NCBI RefSeq assembly: GCF_031877795.1
Contig: NC_133933.1
Location: 66,970,484 to 67,034,483 of the forward strand
Direction of reading: 5' to 3'
Length of the DNA stretch: 64,000 nt
Source: Strix aluco
Lineage: Eukaryota; Chordata; Aves; Strigiformes; Strigidae
The number at the start of each line of letters is the position of its first letter. Positions within the stretch are counted from its first letter, which is position 1. The position numbers and the translations under genes are program-made. Shown here in pieces: positions 50,901 through 59,539 of the stretch. The notes beneath the pieces were generated by a model, which was given only the letters and a program-made list of their open reading frames with translations, was not told the DNA's origin and made no database searches.

Positions 50901-53900
50901 ATGTGGATTTCTTCCAGTGCATTATATGGAAGCCTGTTTCGAGCCCCAGATGTTTCTGGGGAGGTCATTTCAATGAGGTATTCCCACTCCTCCTCCCAGT
51001 TCTGAGGAAAGAAACATCTGTCAGCAACGGTTCAAAGACATGGAGGTCAAAGGAAGACTGTTTCTGCTCTCCACTAACGGTGGAATCCGTGAAGCCAAAA
51101 CCCAAATTAAATCAGTAAGGCAATGCTGACGAGCACTCAGAAAACAGCACCATTTCCTCAGACCACCTTACCCGGGTGTCATAGTGGAGTCCTGTTTCTA
51201 CAAACTCCTGGGATTTAATAGCCTCCCGCTGCCAGCGGAGCTTGAAGTTCCGTGTGTCAATCTCCCTGAGTGCGCTAAACAATGTTTTTCTTAAGACAAG
51301 GTCGATATCTTCGATACCCCACATGTACTGTGATGCAGCATGCATGAGGCAATTTCCATCACCTGGAAAAAAAGAAAAAGTACAGTACTTCTAAATGGCT
51401 ACTTAAATAAAACCCCACAAGCATGCGGGATGTAGAATTATGCTGCGCGTATGTACATTCCCTGTGCACTTCTCTCTAAGCCTTGACAGAAGGGTTTTAA
51501 CAAGGACACCACAGCTATGAGCTCTCTGGTCAGAGACAGAAAGGAAGGAGGTCCCCTCTCTACTGCTTTTGTGCCTTCACCAGTTAGTGTTAAGCAATGC
51601 CCCTTATCTATCTTGCTTAACTTTAACTGATATAATGATCTAATTTTTGGGGCAACTGCAAATATCAAACAGAGTTTGACAGCAAAGTCATCTTAAAATT
51701 ACAAAAGAACATGTAAATCTCCCTCATCAGTGTTTATACAAATATACACCTGATGGCACAGGGTAGAGGTAATGGAAACCACTAAGAAAATACTATGTTA
51801 ACACCAAGCCTCACGTCCATCGATGAGCACTGCATTGAAAGTCTTGGCACTTGACTGTGCTTGATGGAGGAATTGTAATTAAAAAAAGAGACAGAAAGGG
51901 GAAAGTAGGTGATTTATGTAAAGCAATCACAGGAACACCTCTTGTCACCTCAGAACTGACGGTATGCTGGGCTGTTAAATATTTTATTCAGAGGGTTTTT
52001 TAAAAACACAAAATTGAAACTAAATAAATGAAAAACATAATGATTTGGTTTTCATTTAGACACTCTCCTTGCATTGAAAAAGTCCTCTTTACAGGTAGGA
52101 AAGAAAGAGATGTTCTGCAATTTCAGAGGGGAAGAAACTGAGAATCAGAAGAGTTAACTAACTTAATTAAAAGGTGTGCAAAATATGCCTATGGCTGGGT
52201 TTCAAATTCTATCTCTAGTCATCTTCTTCAAACAGGGATGTCTCTCCTGAAAGGGAGACATCAAGAATCATTACTGTGATATCCTCAGATTCAAAACTAG
52301 GTCTGATGCTTACTACAGTGGTAAACAGATTCATCCAATGCTAAGAAACCACAGCAACTGGAATAGAGGGCAGTTTGCCACATGCATTATGAGCTCAATT
52401 ATACTGTTTGTGAACACTTTTGCTACTTTTTCTATGCAGAGAAAAACCTACAACAGACCCCAGACCCTGAAAAAGGTATCATTTGACATCTACTCAACAC
52501 TTCATAAATCGTTATGGACTCAGTGCGTATTAGGTTCCTGCAACAGCCTTCTGGTTTCTGAACGCTGTCTTGCAAAGTTTACTTCAAGTCCTTAGGCTGC
52601 TTACTTGAGCTTAAAAATCAGGGAACAACATATAAGACAGAAAAACTGACTGGGTTTCCTTCTGACCAAGAAAGATGACATACTAATCCTGTTAAAATTT
52701 TCCCTTTGCAAAATCTAGAGCAAAGATAAGATTTTTTTTTTTTTCCCTCTCTCTCCGAGAGCTCACTTTCAGTTCTTTATTGAGAAGCGCTGCCCAAAAT
52801 TCCTTGCACAGCACTTGGAATTCCCCCGCACCGTTTGACTAGCAATTGAGCAACAGTTGTACTTTTTGTTCTGCGGCGTGCAGGGCTGAACAGCGAAGCC
52901 TCCCTCGGACTTTCCCGGGGGGTGTGGCTGGGCAAGCTGGAATGAATGCCGATTCATTATACAAGTGAAATCTCTACAGCCAATAGATGCTGGAATTTTA
53001 ATTAATTTTTTTTTGAAAAAAAAAAAAAACAGTTTCAATTTTTATACCTCCTACTGCTTTCCTTCTATCCTCCATTCACATGTCTGCAAAGAAATGTGTG
53101 GTGATTCAAAAGGGCTTTTTTAATTAAAAAAACCCCACCACTCCACAAATTCATATACATATTAGGTAAAATATACATCTAAAGATCCTATAGGAGATAC
53201 TTTCTCTGTTTGCAACAATTACAACCTTCATCAGAAAAAAACCCAGAATTTTCTGAAGAAAGCCCACTGTTGACTGAAAGAACTAATATATTCCTCTCAC
53301 ATCTATGGGTTAAGCAGCTAAATGCTTTAAAAAAATATTCTTCATGCCAAATGGGAGAAAAAAAATTCCCATGTTATTTTCTGGGATCATACAGGGCTTC
53401 TCCAGGCTTCTGTCCCTTCTTTCCAGGATCCTCTCCTTCAGTCCAGTCTATCTTCTCTCTCCTGCAAAGGTCCCTCGCTGCAACTACTTTGCATAAACCA
53501 CAGTTCCCAAAGCCACTCCTTCTACTCATGCACTTAATAACCCTAAAGCACTGAACTGAAGCTGAGTTCATTGGCTGCACAGGGTACAGAGGGACAACAA
53601 ACTGAGCCCTTGCTTTCCCTTCCTTTAACCTGCCCAAATATTTCAGCATCTTGTATACTGGTATGCCTGCTCACGGATGGGATTCAAGTCACCAGTCCAC
53701 AAATTGTTCCGATTTGTAACACTGGACAACAGTCATGAGACAACACAAGAGGTCACAGTTCTTGAATACAGTGGTGTCAGCAACAAGGGCCTGTCCAGGC
53801 AGTGTTAACCCCTGCAGGACTCGTATTGACAGGAGATGGGGGAATTCCAAAACCATTGCTCTTTGCCCTGGGCAAAAATTACACACACTGCCCATTTTTC

Positions 53901-55779
53901 TAGTAAATCTGTTGGAGTGTATCTCTTGGGGTGAAGTTTTGAAGATGCAACACTTGGAGTGATACTACCTTTTTGGTATCTGTAAAGTGCTGCCTGCCCT
54001 AGCTGCAACTCCAGTCCTTCTGGAAGTTCAAGATTACATGATCTCCATGCACAGTCTAATTACAGTCATGAGAATTTTACACCAGTGCAGAGGTAGCCCA
54101 TGAAAGCCCACCAGAAGGTCAGTGCCTCTATAACAGTTACAGAGATGCACATTAGGATCAGGCTCTTCTAGGCTGGGGCAGTGACATCTACACAGCGGTT
54201 CTATATTTATGGCTTTTGCACAATACAGCTGTGTACAATCAGACTGAAAAATATGGTAGAACTTGAGATGGAAAGAACGTGGACTAGGAAGATAACAGCA
54301 ACATGTATATAAGCAGATATAAAAAGAAGCATCCACAGAAGATAACGTAAGGACTTCAACGAGGCTGCAGGTCCACCACACCCAGTGTTTCTATAACCAC
54401 TGTGATCTGCTCCTTGAGCAAAGAATATGTATTTTACATGCTCTTGGGAGGCCTCACTGTCCCAGTCTGCCCTTCTAGTTTGGGGCAATCTCTGCTGTAG
54501 GGAATCCTGAGTCCAGGTTTGCAGCTGTGTGACCGCAAGTCATAGCCATGACCGAATCTTTCCTCCACCGAATGTGAAATGCCCAGCGACTCTTACAGTC
54601 ACGTGCAAAAGTTTCCTGCTCGAGACTGTGGACACGTGTAACCTATTCAGGAAATCTTTGCAGTACTGCTGTACCTTTTAATTTACAGCACTTGATGAAA
54701 TACACACAAAGTAACCCAAAAGCCAAGTCCTAAAATCAGCATTGACCCTTGAAAGAAAAGGGCACTGCAAACTTTGCGTTGTACAAAGATGGCGGTCAGT
54801 CACTCACACAGGAGTTACTGGTGAGCCCTGAGGGAAGGCAAGAGCTGGCAAACCCCAGCAGGTAGCTGAGGAAGAGGGAGCCAGCCGGGTGCAGGGCGCT
54901 GACTCCAGGGCCAGCAAGGTCAGGTTCCCAGAGGCTCCATGTCTGGGACGCTCCTGCTGGCATTGCTGTTAAAGCTGGATCAGCAAGCGAACCTTGTCTG
55001 CCAGCTACAACAACAGGGCTTATGGTAGGATGTTAACTTCTGCTATATATATATGGAAATGCATCCCTGTCACTCAAAGCATCTGAAGTCTTCTCTTGCC
55101 TGGCATTAAAGGCTGCTTGGCACTTCCGACGAGGCAGCCAACACATAGCAGAGTCAGATTCACGGAAAGGCGATGGGTTGCAAGTCGAGTTTCCCGCCTG
55201 GTATTTTACTCTGACGTGCCACAGGTTACTGATATTATGAAAATATCTGTGAAATTTTCAGGCTATTCATAATACCATGATAGGGGCAGGGGTCTGCTAC
55301 AGTCTCAGGACAGTACATCATGTGGAAAGAATTTTAGTTTGCAAAGCTAAGATTAAAAGGCACCACTTTTTTAAAGCCGTGCGCTTCTGTTTCAGTAACG
55401 TGAACTCAGATGCTATTAATAAAGGTGCTACATTTGTACTACCCGTTTTAATGCCAGTGCAAAGACCTGCTCATAACTTACCATTAGTCTTCAAAGGGAC
55501 AAGTCTCCGAACTTCCATGCACCAGTTGAGCTTCCTCTGGCGCTCCAGCGAAGTCTGGGTGGCCTGGTCAGTCAGGGCCTTCTGAAGTGCTTCCCGAAAT
55601 TGAGGACAAAACTGGCACATTCTGAACATTTCTATGGTGTATCTGTGCATAGTCTTGAAGTGGTGAATTATTCCACTGGGGGGTCTGACCAGATCTTCAG
55701 GTGTCCTCTCTCTAATCTTCATGGCTTTCAGCATATTGCTCTGATACAAAGCTTGAGGAAGGATGTGTTGGGCAGCCAT
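44653..55779 (-). CDS. TNFAIP3: TNFAIP3 (A20), ubiquitin-editing enzyme and NF-kB inhibitor; eight coding exons
   Basis: A20 is a cytoplasmic protein that ends NF-kB signalling by editing ubiquitin chains on RIPK1, TRAF6 and NEMO-linked complexes. The CDS joins 55482-55779, 51172-51362, 50854-51001, 50496-50666, 49625-49805, 47228-48138, 45587-45804 and 44653-44934, read on the minus strand: 2,400 nt, 799 residues plus stop. Human A20 has 790. The OTU domain spans about residues 1-370, with Cys104 in a DGNCLMHA motif, His257 and probable Asp71. Seven A20-type zinc fingers begin at Cys388, 478, 521, 605, 667, 726 and 771, each with four cysteines. Ser382 matches the human IKK2 site Ser381, and Arg439-Gly440 matches the human MALT1 cleavage site. 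All introns have GT-AG ends and matching phases. The start chosen is the ATG with A at -3 and G at +4. An ATG five codons upstream is also in frame. Confidence 0.97.
45587..45804 (-). CDS. TNFAIP3: TNFAIP3 exon 8, zinc finger 5, with tandem donor sites
   Basis: The exon follows ATTACAG and encodes residues 634-706. ZnF5 is Cys667/672/684/687, and the exon ends RRTEEQL, as in human. The ZnF4-ZnF5 linker has 41 residues between Cys625 and Cys667, against 29 in human; this exon supplies the difference with a basic, Ser-rich stretch. The donor at the human-like boundary is CTG|GTGAGA. A stronger GTAAGT lies 15 nt further on and would extend the exon in frame to 45,572, adding VRQTE. Confidence 0.92.
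46370..46428 (+). mobile_element. Short CR1 LINE 3' end in TNFAIP3 intron 7
   Basis: AGGTCCCTTCCAACCCAAAC followed by CATTCTATGTTTCTAT is the CR1 3' terminus. It is inserted antisense to TNFAIP3 and only the last 60 bp or so are recognisable. Confidence 0.85.
47228..48138 (-). CDS. TNFAIP3: TNFAIP3 exon 7, zinc fingers 1-4
   Basis: The large 911 nt exon opens with GTTAGATGAAG after CTGTCAG and encodes residues 330-634. Fingers: ZnF1 Cys388/393/405/408, ZnF2 Cys478/483/495/498, ZnF3 Cys521/524/536/539, ZnF4 Cys605/610/622/625. In human A20, ZnF4 supplies E3 activity and binds Lys63-linked ubiquitin. Ser382 sits just before ZnF1. Arg439-Gly440 lies in the linker to ZnF2, in a GSSRG context where human has GASRG. 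The exon ends CAC G|GTAAGT. Confidence 0.96.
49625..49805 (-). CDS. TNFAIP3: TNFAIP3 exon 6, end of the OTU domain
   Basis: The 181 nt exon after CCACAG encodes [18 protein letters not shown] and then [20 protein letters not shown]. This is nearly identical to the human C-terminal OTU segment. The Lys330 codon is split AA|G over donor GTAAGT at 49,624. Confidence 0.95.
50496..50666 (-). CDS. TNFAIP3: TNFAIP3 exon 5, OTU catalytic histidine exon
   Basis: The 171 nt exon follows a TATGCAG acceptor and completes the Asp213 codon. It encodes [16 protein letters not shown] and then [19 protein letters not shown]. His257 corresponds to human catalytic His256. The residue before it is Met instead of His. 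The donor GTATTT is weak compared with its neighbours, but the next exon resumes in the right phase. Confidence 0.94.
50854..51001 (-). CDS. TNFAIP3: TNFAIP3 exon 4, OTU domain
   Basis: The 148 nt exon opens with AACTGG (Asn-Trp) after CCTCAG and encodes [12 protein letters not shown] and then [21 protein letters not shown]. This matches human [21 protein letters not shown]. It ends GCA G|GTGAGT, leaving phase 1. Intron 4 is 187 bp. Confidence 0.95.
51172..51362 (-). CDS. TNFAIP3: TNFAIP3 exon 3, OTU catalytic cysteine exon
   Basis: The 191 nt exon begins GTGATGGAAATTGC after a TTCCAG acceptor and encodes [16 protein letters not shown]. The nucleophile is Cys104 (human Cys103). It ends YDTR with donor CGG|GTAAGG, the same boundary as the human gene. 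Intron 3 is only 170 bp. Confidence 0.96.
52112..52235 (-). repeat. Possible MIR-like SINE relic in TNFAIP3 intron 2
   Basis: GAAGAAACTGAGAATCAGAA, GAGTTAACTAACTTAATTAA and GGCTGGGTTTCAAATTC follow the reverse MIR order. It lies about 600 bp from the intronic kB pair. Confidence 0.4.
52817..52916. promoter_or_regulatory. Candidate NF-kB enhancer in TNFAIP3 intron 2
   Basis: Two full kB matches lie 81 bp apart: GGAATTCCCC (52,817-52,826; GGGGAATTCC on the minus strand) and GGACTTTCCC (52,907-52,916; GGGAAAGTCC on the minus strand). A GGGTGTGGC CACCC-type box follows. The local sequence is richer in GC and CpG than the rest of intron 2. Function is inferred from the motifs and from the known NF-kB autoregulation of this gene. 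Confidence 0.45.
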
Positions 55780-55794
55780 GTTTCTAGAAGACAT
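55482..55794 (-). CDS. TNFAIP3: TNFAIP3 exon 2 (first coding exon)
   Basis: The acceptor is TTTCAG with a good pyrimidine tract, and the first three exon bases are an ATG. The conserved start (MAAQ...; human MAEQ...) is 15 nt further in at 55,779, in a strong AACATGG context. The exon encodes the N-terminal OTU part, including [13 protein letters not shown] and the segment with Asp71, and ends in TNG with the Gly codon split G|GT. The donor is GTAAGT at 55,481. Intron 2 is 4.1 kb. Confidence 0.95.
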
Positions 55795-58700
55795 CTGAAA
55801 TGAAAAACAATCCTTTTATTGGCATGCTAGTGTCCCTGCATCACAGTGCTATGGCTTCTGCAGAGATTGAGAAGGCACTTTCAGGAGCAGGATTCTGGCT
55901 GCAGTTTTGCCTAAAATGAGCACAGGACGGATGCAGTCCACTGAGCCTTACACAGGTGATGATTTTAAAGCTCATATCCATCAGCCTCTCTGCATTACTC
56001 CCACTGACCAGCTTATTCCAAGCATTTACTGTGATCATTTACTGAGATATTAAAGAGAATTTATTCAGAACTAAGGAAATTGCATCATCATTCCAAAAAA
56101 AAGCATTTAAATCAAAGTAAGGATAAAAGAAGGCAAGATCAAGGGAAGGGAAAATTATCCTGGAAACTTGACTAATTGATAATTGCACAGTGTAATCCCA
56201 TATGAACTTGCTGAACTTTCAGCACGTTTCAAGCTCTTGTTTTGATGACATGCCAAAAAAAGCAGATAATGACCATTTCAGATTTCCGCAGCCCATACAT
56301 TCTGAGAAGTGATGCTTGGTACAGTACAAAAAGAGCCCCAAGAATTACACGCCATGCTAGTATCTGTCCCATACTTACAGTGGCTGAAGATGGCAAATGA
56401 GGAATTTGTCGCAGAGCAAGTTACTCAAGGACAGACTTATGTTACTCTTCTTGAGGCTCCTTGTATTTTGTGAGCGGTAGAGCTACTGCACAGAGGTGCT
56501 TGTGCTGCGTGTGGGGGTGAAGAGTGCAGTGCTGCTATTACTCAGCAGTAAGTCAACATAGCTGAAAAAGCATTTCCACTTGGCTCAAAAACCCCAATAT
56601 TTTTCCACAGTGGGACATGTAATGTTTGCTGCCCTGCATCCCTTTCTGCAGTATCTCTGGCCTCGTGGGCTACAGCAGGAAGAACAAAAAAAACCCCATA
56701 ACCTCAAACTGTCTACACTCTCTGAAATACTTATTCAGAGCACACTAACTCTGTGGCTACCTAGAGCCAAACATAGGACCACATCCCTCAAAACTCCCGT
56801 GCACTACAGTAACACCACCAACAACCTATTTTTACATGGAGAGACTCTCCATGCTGTCCATGTATGTTATTGCTCTGTTAAAAACCAAAGCAACATTTCT
56901 ATTAAGACAAATAAAGGTATGCATGGCTAACATGTTTAAAATACAGCTGGTCACAGAGCCCACCATTGTGATTATAAATCTAGAGACAAATACCAAGCCA
57001 TAAGTATATATCAAGGTCTGGATATATACCTTGCCAAGTACAGGGAGACAAGAAGCAACTGAAAACTGGTTTATGCAAGTATTTGGAAGTCTTCTCATGG
57101 AGATGGGTGTCTGGAGGGCCAGAGAGGGGAAGAAGGACCACAACCTGACAGGCTGACCTGGAAGGCACTCCCTTGCACAGAAGGACTTCAGCACGCCCTT
57201 CCCCGCAGGGAACCAGGTGCTCTCTCCTCTTCACCCAAACACTTCCACTGGCAACATCCACCTCCAACTGCCCAGCCAGAGTGCTGGAAAGGACCCTGCC
57301 AGGGTAAGAGGCGACCTCAAACTCCTGCTGCCAAGAGCTTCCCTCTATAACCTCTCTGAGAACCAGCTGATGGAGAGATTCAGTGGCTGTCCTGTCAAGC
57401 CTAAATAGAGGCAGGTGAAACACGAGATGCTGCAAAGTCCTCTCTGCTCAGTCAGGGCAATGTCATTCACACAGTGTCTCCTCTGCTCCTATAAGAGCAC
57501 TGGGGACAGGGCTCAGAGCTGCCACATCTTGCAACACGTGGAAAAGCTTTCCTTTAGCTAATAAAAGATGGCATATTCTTATCATTCCCCCACCAGCATA
57601 CAGCCTTAGAATGGAAATAACACATTTTCTCATCCACTCCTCCCACCAATAGAGTTTTACACGTGCTATTTATGTAATCCTATATTTAACTGTATGAATG
57701 ATTTAAGAAATATAAACAACCCCTTATTAATCTGTTCAATAACCATAGCTATACTTTGCTCTGAGATGACCAAAATACAGAATTCCTTACTTATGTAAGT
57801 AGAGCCATTGAGTCAATGGGACTTTTTTACATGAATAAAAACTAATCGCATGATTAAGCACTACCGGTATTGACCCTTGAAATGGTTATTTCCAGCTTTA
57901 AGTAACAAAAACTACTGAGTTTACAGAAGCATTCACTGAAACTATATTATTCAATATTATATTCTACATGCATCTTTCCCCACACACACATGGAAATTAC
58001 TGTATGTGCTATTTACAGTCATTAAATGTCAATCAAGGCAAAAGCTGAGCAACCCTTATTTTGAAAAACAATGTGATGGAACAAACAGAACTCAATAGCC
58101 ACTTAAGCCAGAGATTTAAAGAACAGAAAGCTCAGCTACAACTATATTAGTTTACACTGTACTGTGCTATATTACTGTATGCTATACTACTTTAACCTTT
58201 CGACATGTAATGACTACAAATTCTCAGAAAAGCACCACTGTAAACAGTGATTAGCTACCCGAGGCAGCATCCTTTTTGAACATGTAATGCTGAGGATGCT
58301 GGCCTCAGGAAAGCTGAATACTGTTCTGAGATCTGCCAGTGGCTTCATAAAGTTATTAATTTTATTATTATTATTAAAGTTGTTATTAATTTTCTGTCCT
58401 CTATCTGAAAAACAGCAATAATAAACTCTTTCCCATAAAGTACTAAGACAACGCTGAAATAAACGTGCTTAATACACCTTCAGCGCCCCTGGATTTCTAT
58501 GCCTGGGTCTTTGTCCGAGTGCTCGGTACAGAACTAAGTGTATTATCATCACTCTTCACCAAGGAAGACGCTGAGGACTAACAGTGTTTTATACACCCCA
58601 GGGCTGGTTTACACGGCGTAGTTCCCGAACTTACTGGTCTGCTGGAAGCAAGCGTGTGCAAGATGGAAACGACAACCGCTATTACCACCTGCCAGCTTTA

Positions 58701-59129
58701 CAGAAGGAGCTCGAAGAAAACACCTTTTCCCGCAGCGGCAAGCGCTAAGAGCAAGCCCAGCAGTGGCCCCGCCACTCGGTTTTCCCGAGATCCGTGCCGC
58801 GGGGAGCCGGCCGAGGACCCGCGGGGGCCGGAGTCCCGCCGAGCCCGGGCCAGCGCCGGTCATCAGCGGGCACCATATCACCGCCCGGCCGAAGATGCCC
58901 CCTGCCAAGCGGGAGACACCAGGCAGCCCCCCCGGAGCGGCGGCGGCTCGGCTGCCGGGCGGAGCAGGACCAAACCCGGCTGGTGCCCCGGGGACTCCTT
59001 CTGCAAGCGGGATGGGGGAGACGAAGCCGGTTTGGGGGTCCGCCGCGCTCTGCCCTGCCCGTGCCCGGAACGGCGCTCACCTCTCCGCGGCGGGCTGCCC
59101 CTCCGGTCGATCCTGCCGGTAACTCCTGC

Positions 59130-59183
59130 TCAGCAGCGGGGCTGGGGCTGAGGCGGTGGGACGCAGCCGAGCTCGGGAGCCAT
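59130..59183 (-). other. Upstream ORF of 17 codons in TNFAIP3 exon 1
   Basis: On the minus strand an ATG at 59,183-59,181 opens a frame of 17 codons (peptide MAPELGCVPPPQPQPRC) closed by TGA at 59,132-59,130. It lies wholly inside predicted exon 1, 49 nt before the splice donor. The start context has G at +4 but T at -3, so leaky scanning is likely. Whether it is translated is unknown. Confidence 0.5.
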
Positions 59184-59301
59184 CAACCCCCGCCGAGCCG
59201 GGGCTCCCTTCCCTCCGCCGCCCCCTCCCCGCCGGAGCTGCTGCCGCCGCCGCTGCCGCCGCTGCGGAATGAAGGGCTGAGTCGAGCCTCTTGTTGTGTT
59301 G

Positions 59302-59318
59302 TTTTTTTTTTTTTTTTT
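59302..59318. repeat. Homopolymer T17 (A17 on the TNFAIP3 strand)
   Basis: The run lies between the promoter kB pair and the body of exon 1. It is mirrored by an A-rich block at 59,348-59,387 on the plus strand, so the two can pair as an imperfect inverted repeat. Confidence 0.9.
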
Positions 59319-59395
59319 CCCCTTTCTGTTTCAGCGCCCGGACGCATTAAAAAAAAAGGAAAAAGAAAAAACACACAACAAAAAAAACCCCCACC

Positions 59396-59428
59396 GGGGA
59401 TTTCCACCGGCAGCGCCGGGGACTTTCC
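59396..59428 (-). promoter_or_regulatory. Twin NF-kB sites in the TNFAIP3 promoter
   Basis: On the plus strand GGGGATTTCC occupies 59,396-59,405 and GGGGACTTTCC occupies 59,418-59,428. Both match the kB consensus GGGRNWYYCC or its 11-bp form, and they lie about two helical turns apart. Two tandem kB elements close to the start site are the established drivers of TNF-inducible A20 transcription in mammals. Their position about 320 bp upstream of the exon 1 donor fits that role. Confidence 0.85.
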
Positions 59429-59430
59429 GA

Positions 59431-59436
59431 CATGTG
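59431..59436. promoter_or_regulatory. E-box (CATGTG) beside the promoter kB pair
   Basis: CATGTG sits 2 bp beyond the distal kB site. An E-box next to the kB elements is also a feature of the mammalian A20 promoter. The motif is short, so the support comes from its position. Confidence 0.45.
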
Positions 59437-59532
59437 ACAACCGGCCGCCGCCCGCCCCGACCGCCGCCGCCAGGGGGCGCCGCCACGCGCCCGGCCCAGC
59501 CCCGCCCCCGCTCCGGCCCGCCGCCGCCGCCG

Positions 59533-59539
59533 TGACTCA
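59533..59539. promoter_or_regulatory. AP-1 site (TGACTCA) in the TNFAIP3 promoter
   Basis: This is a perfect TGASTCA element about 105 bp upstream of the kB pair, inside the CpG island. GC boxes (CCCCGCCCCC near 59,502-59,511) lie between them. AP-1 and NF-kB are commonly co-activated by the same inflammatory signals. Confidence 0.5.

Larger units (their letters stand above)
59081..59340 (-). other. TNFAIP3: TNFAIP3 non-coding exon 1 (5'UTR), 5' end approximate
   Basis: The donor is clear: on the minus strand the exon ends ...GGAGAG and the intron opens GTGAGC at 59,080. The 5' end is not visible. I place it just downstream of the promoter kB sites, because A20 promoters are TATA-less and the sites lie close to the start in mammals. 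Human TNFAIP3 also has a non-coding first exon. The leader is GC-rich, holds a short upstream ORF, and may include an A-rich homopolymer (59302-59318), depending on where transcription starts. Intron 1 (55,795-59,080) is about 3.3 kb. It contains the edge of the CpG island, a short ATT repeat near 58,360, and nothing else I recognise. Confidence 0.7.

Noticed and set aside
59319-59334. Plus-strand splice-acceptor-like sequence (pyrimidine run ending TTTCAG)
   Set aside because: It lies in the promoter opposite TNFAIP3 exon 1. No upstream donor or downstream coding exon supports it.
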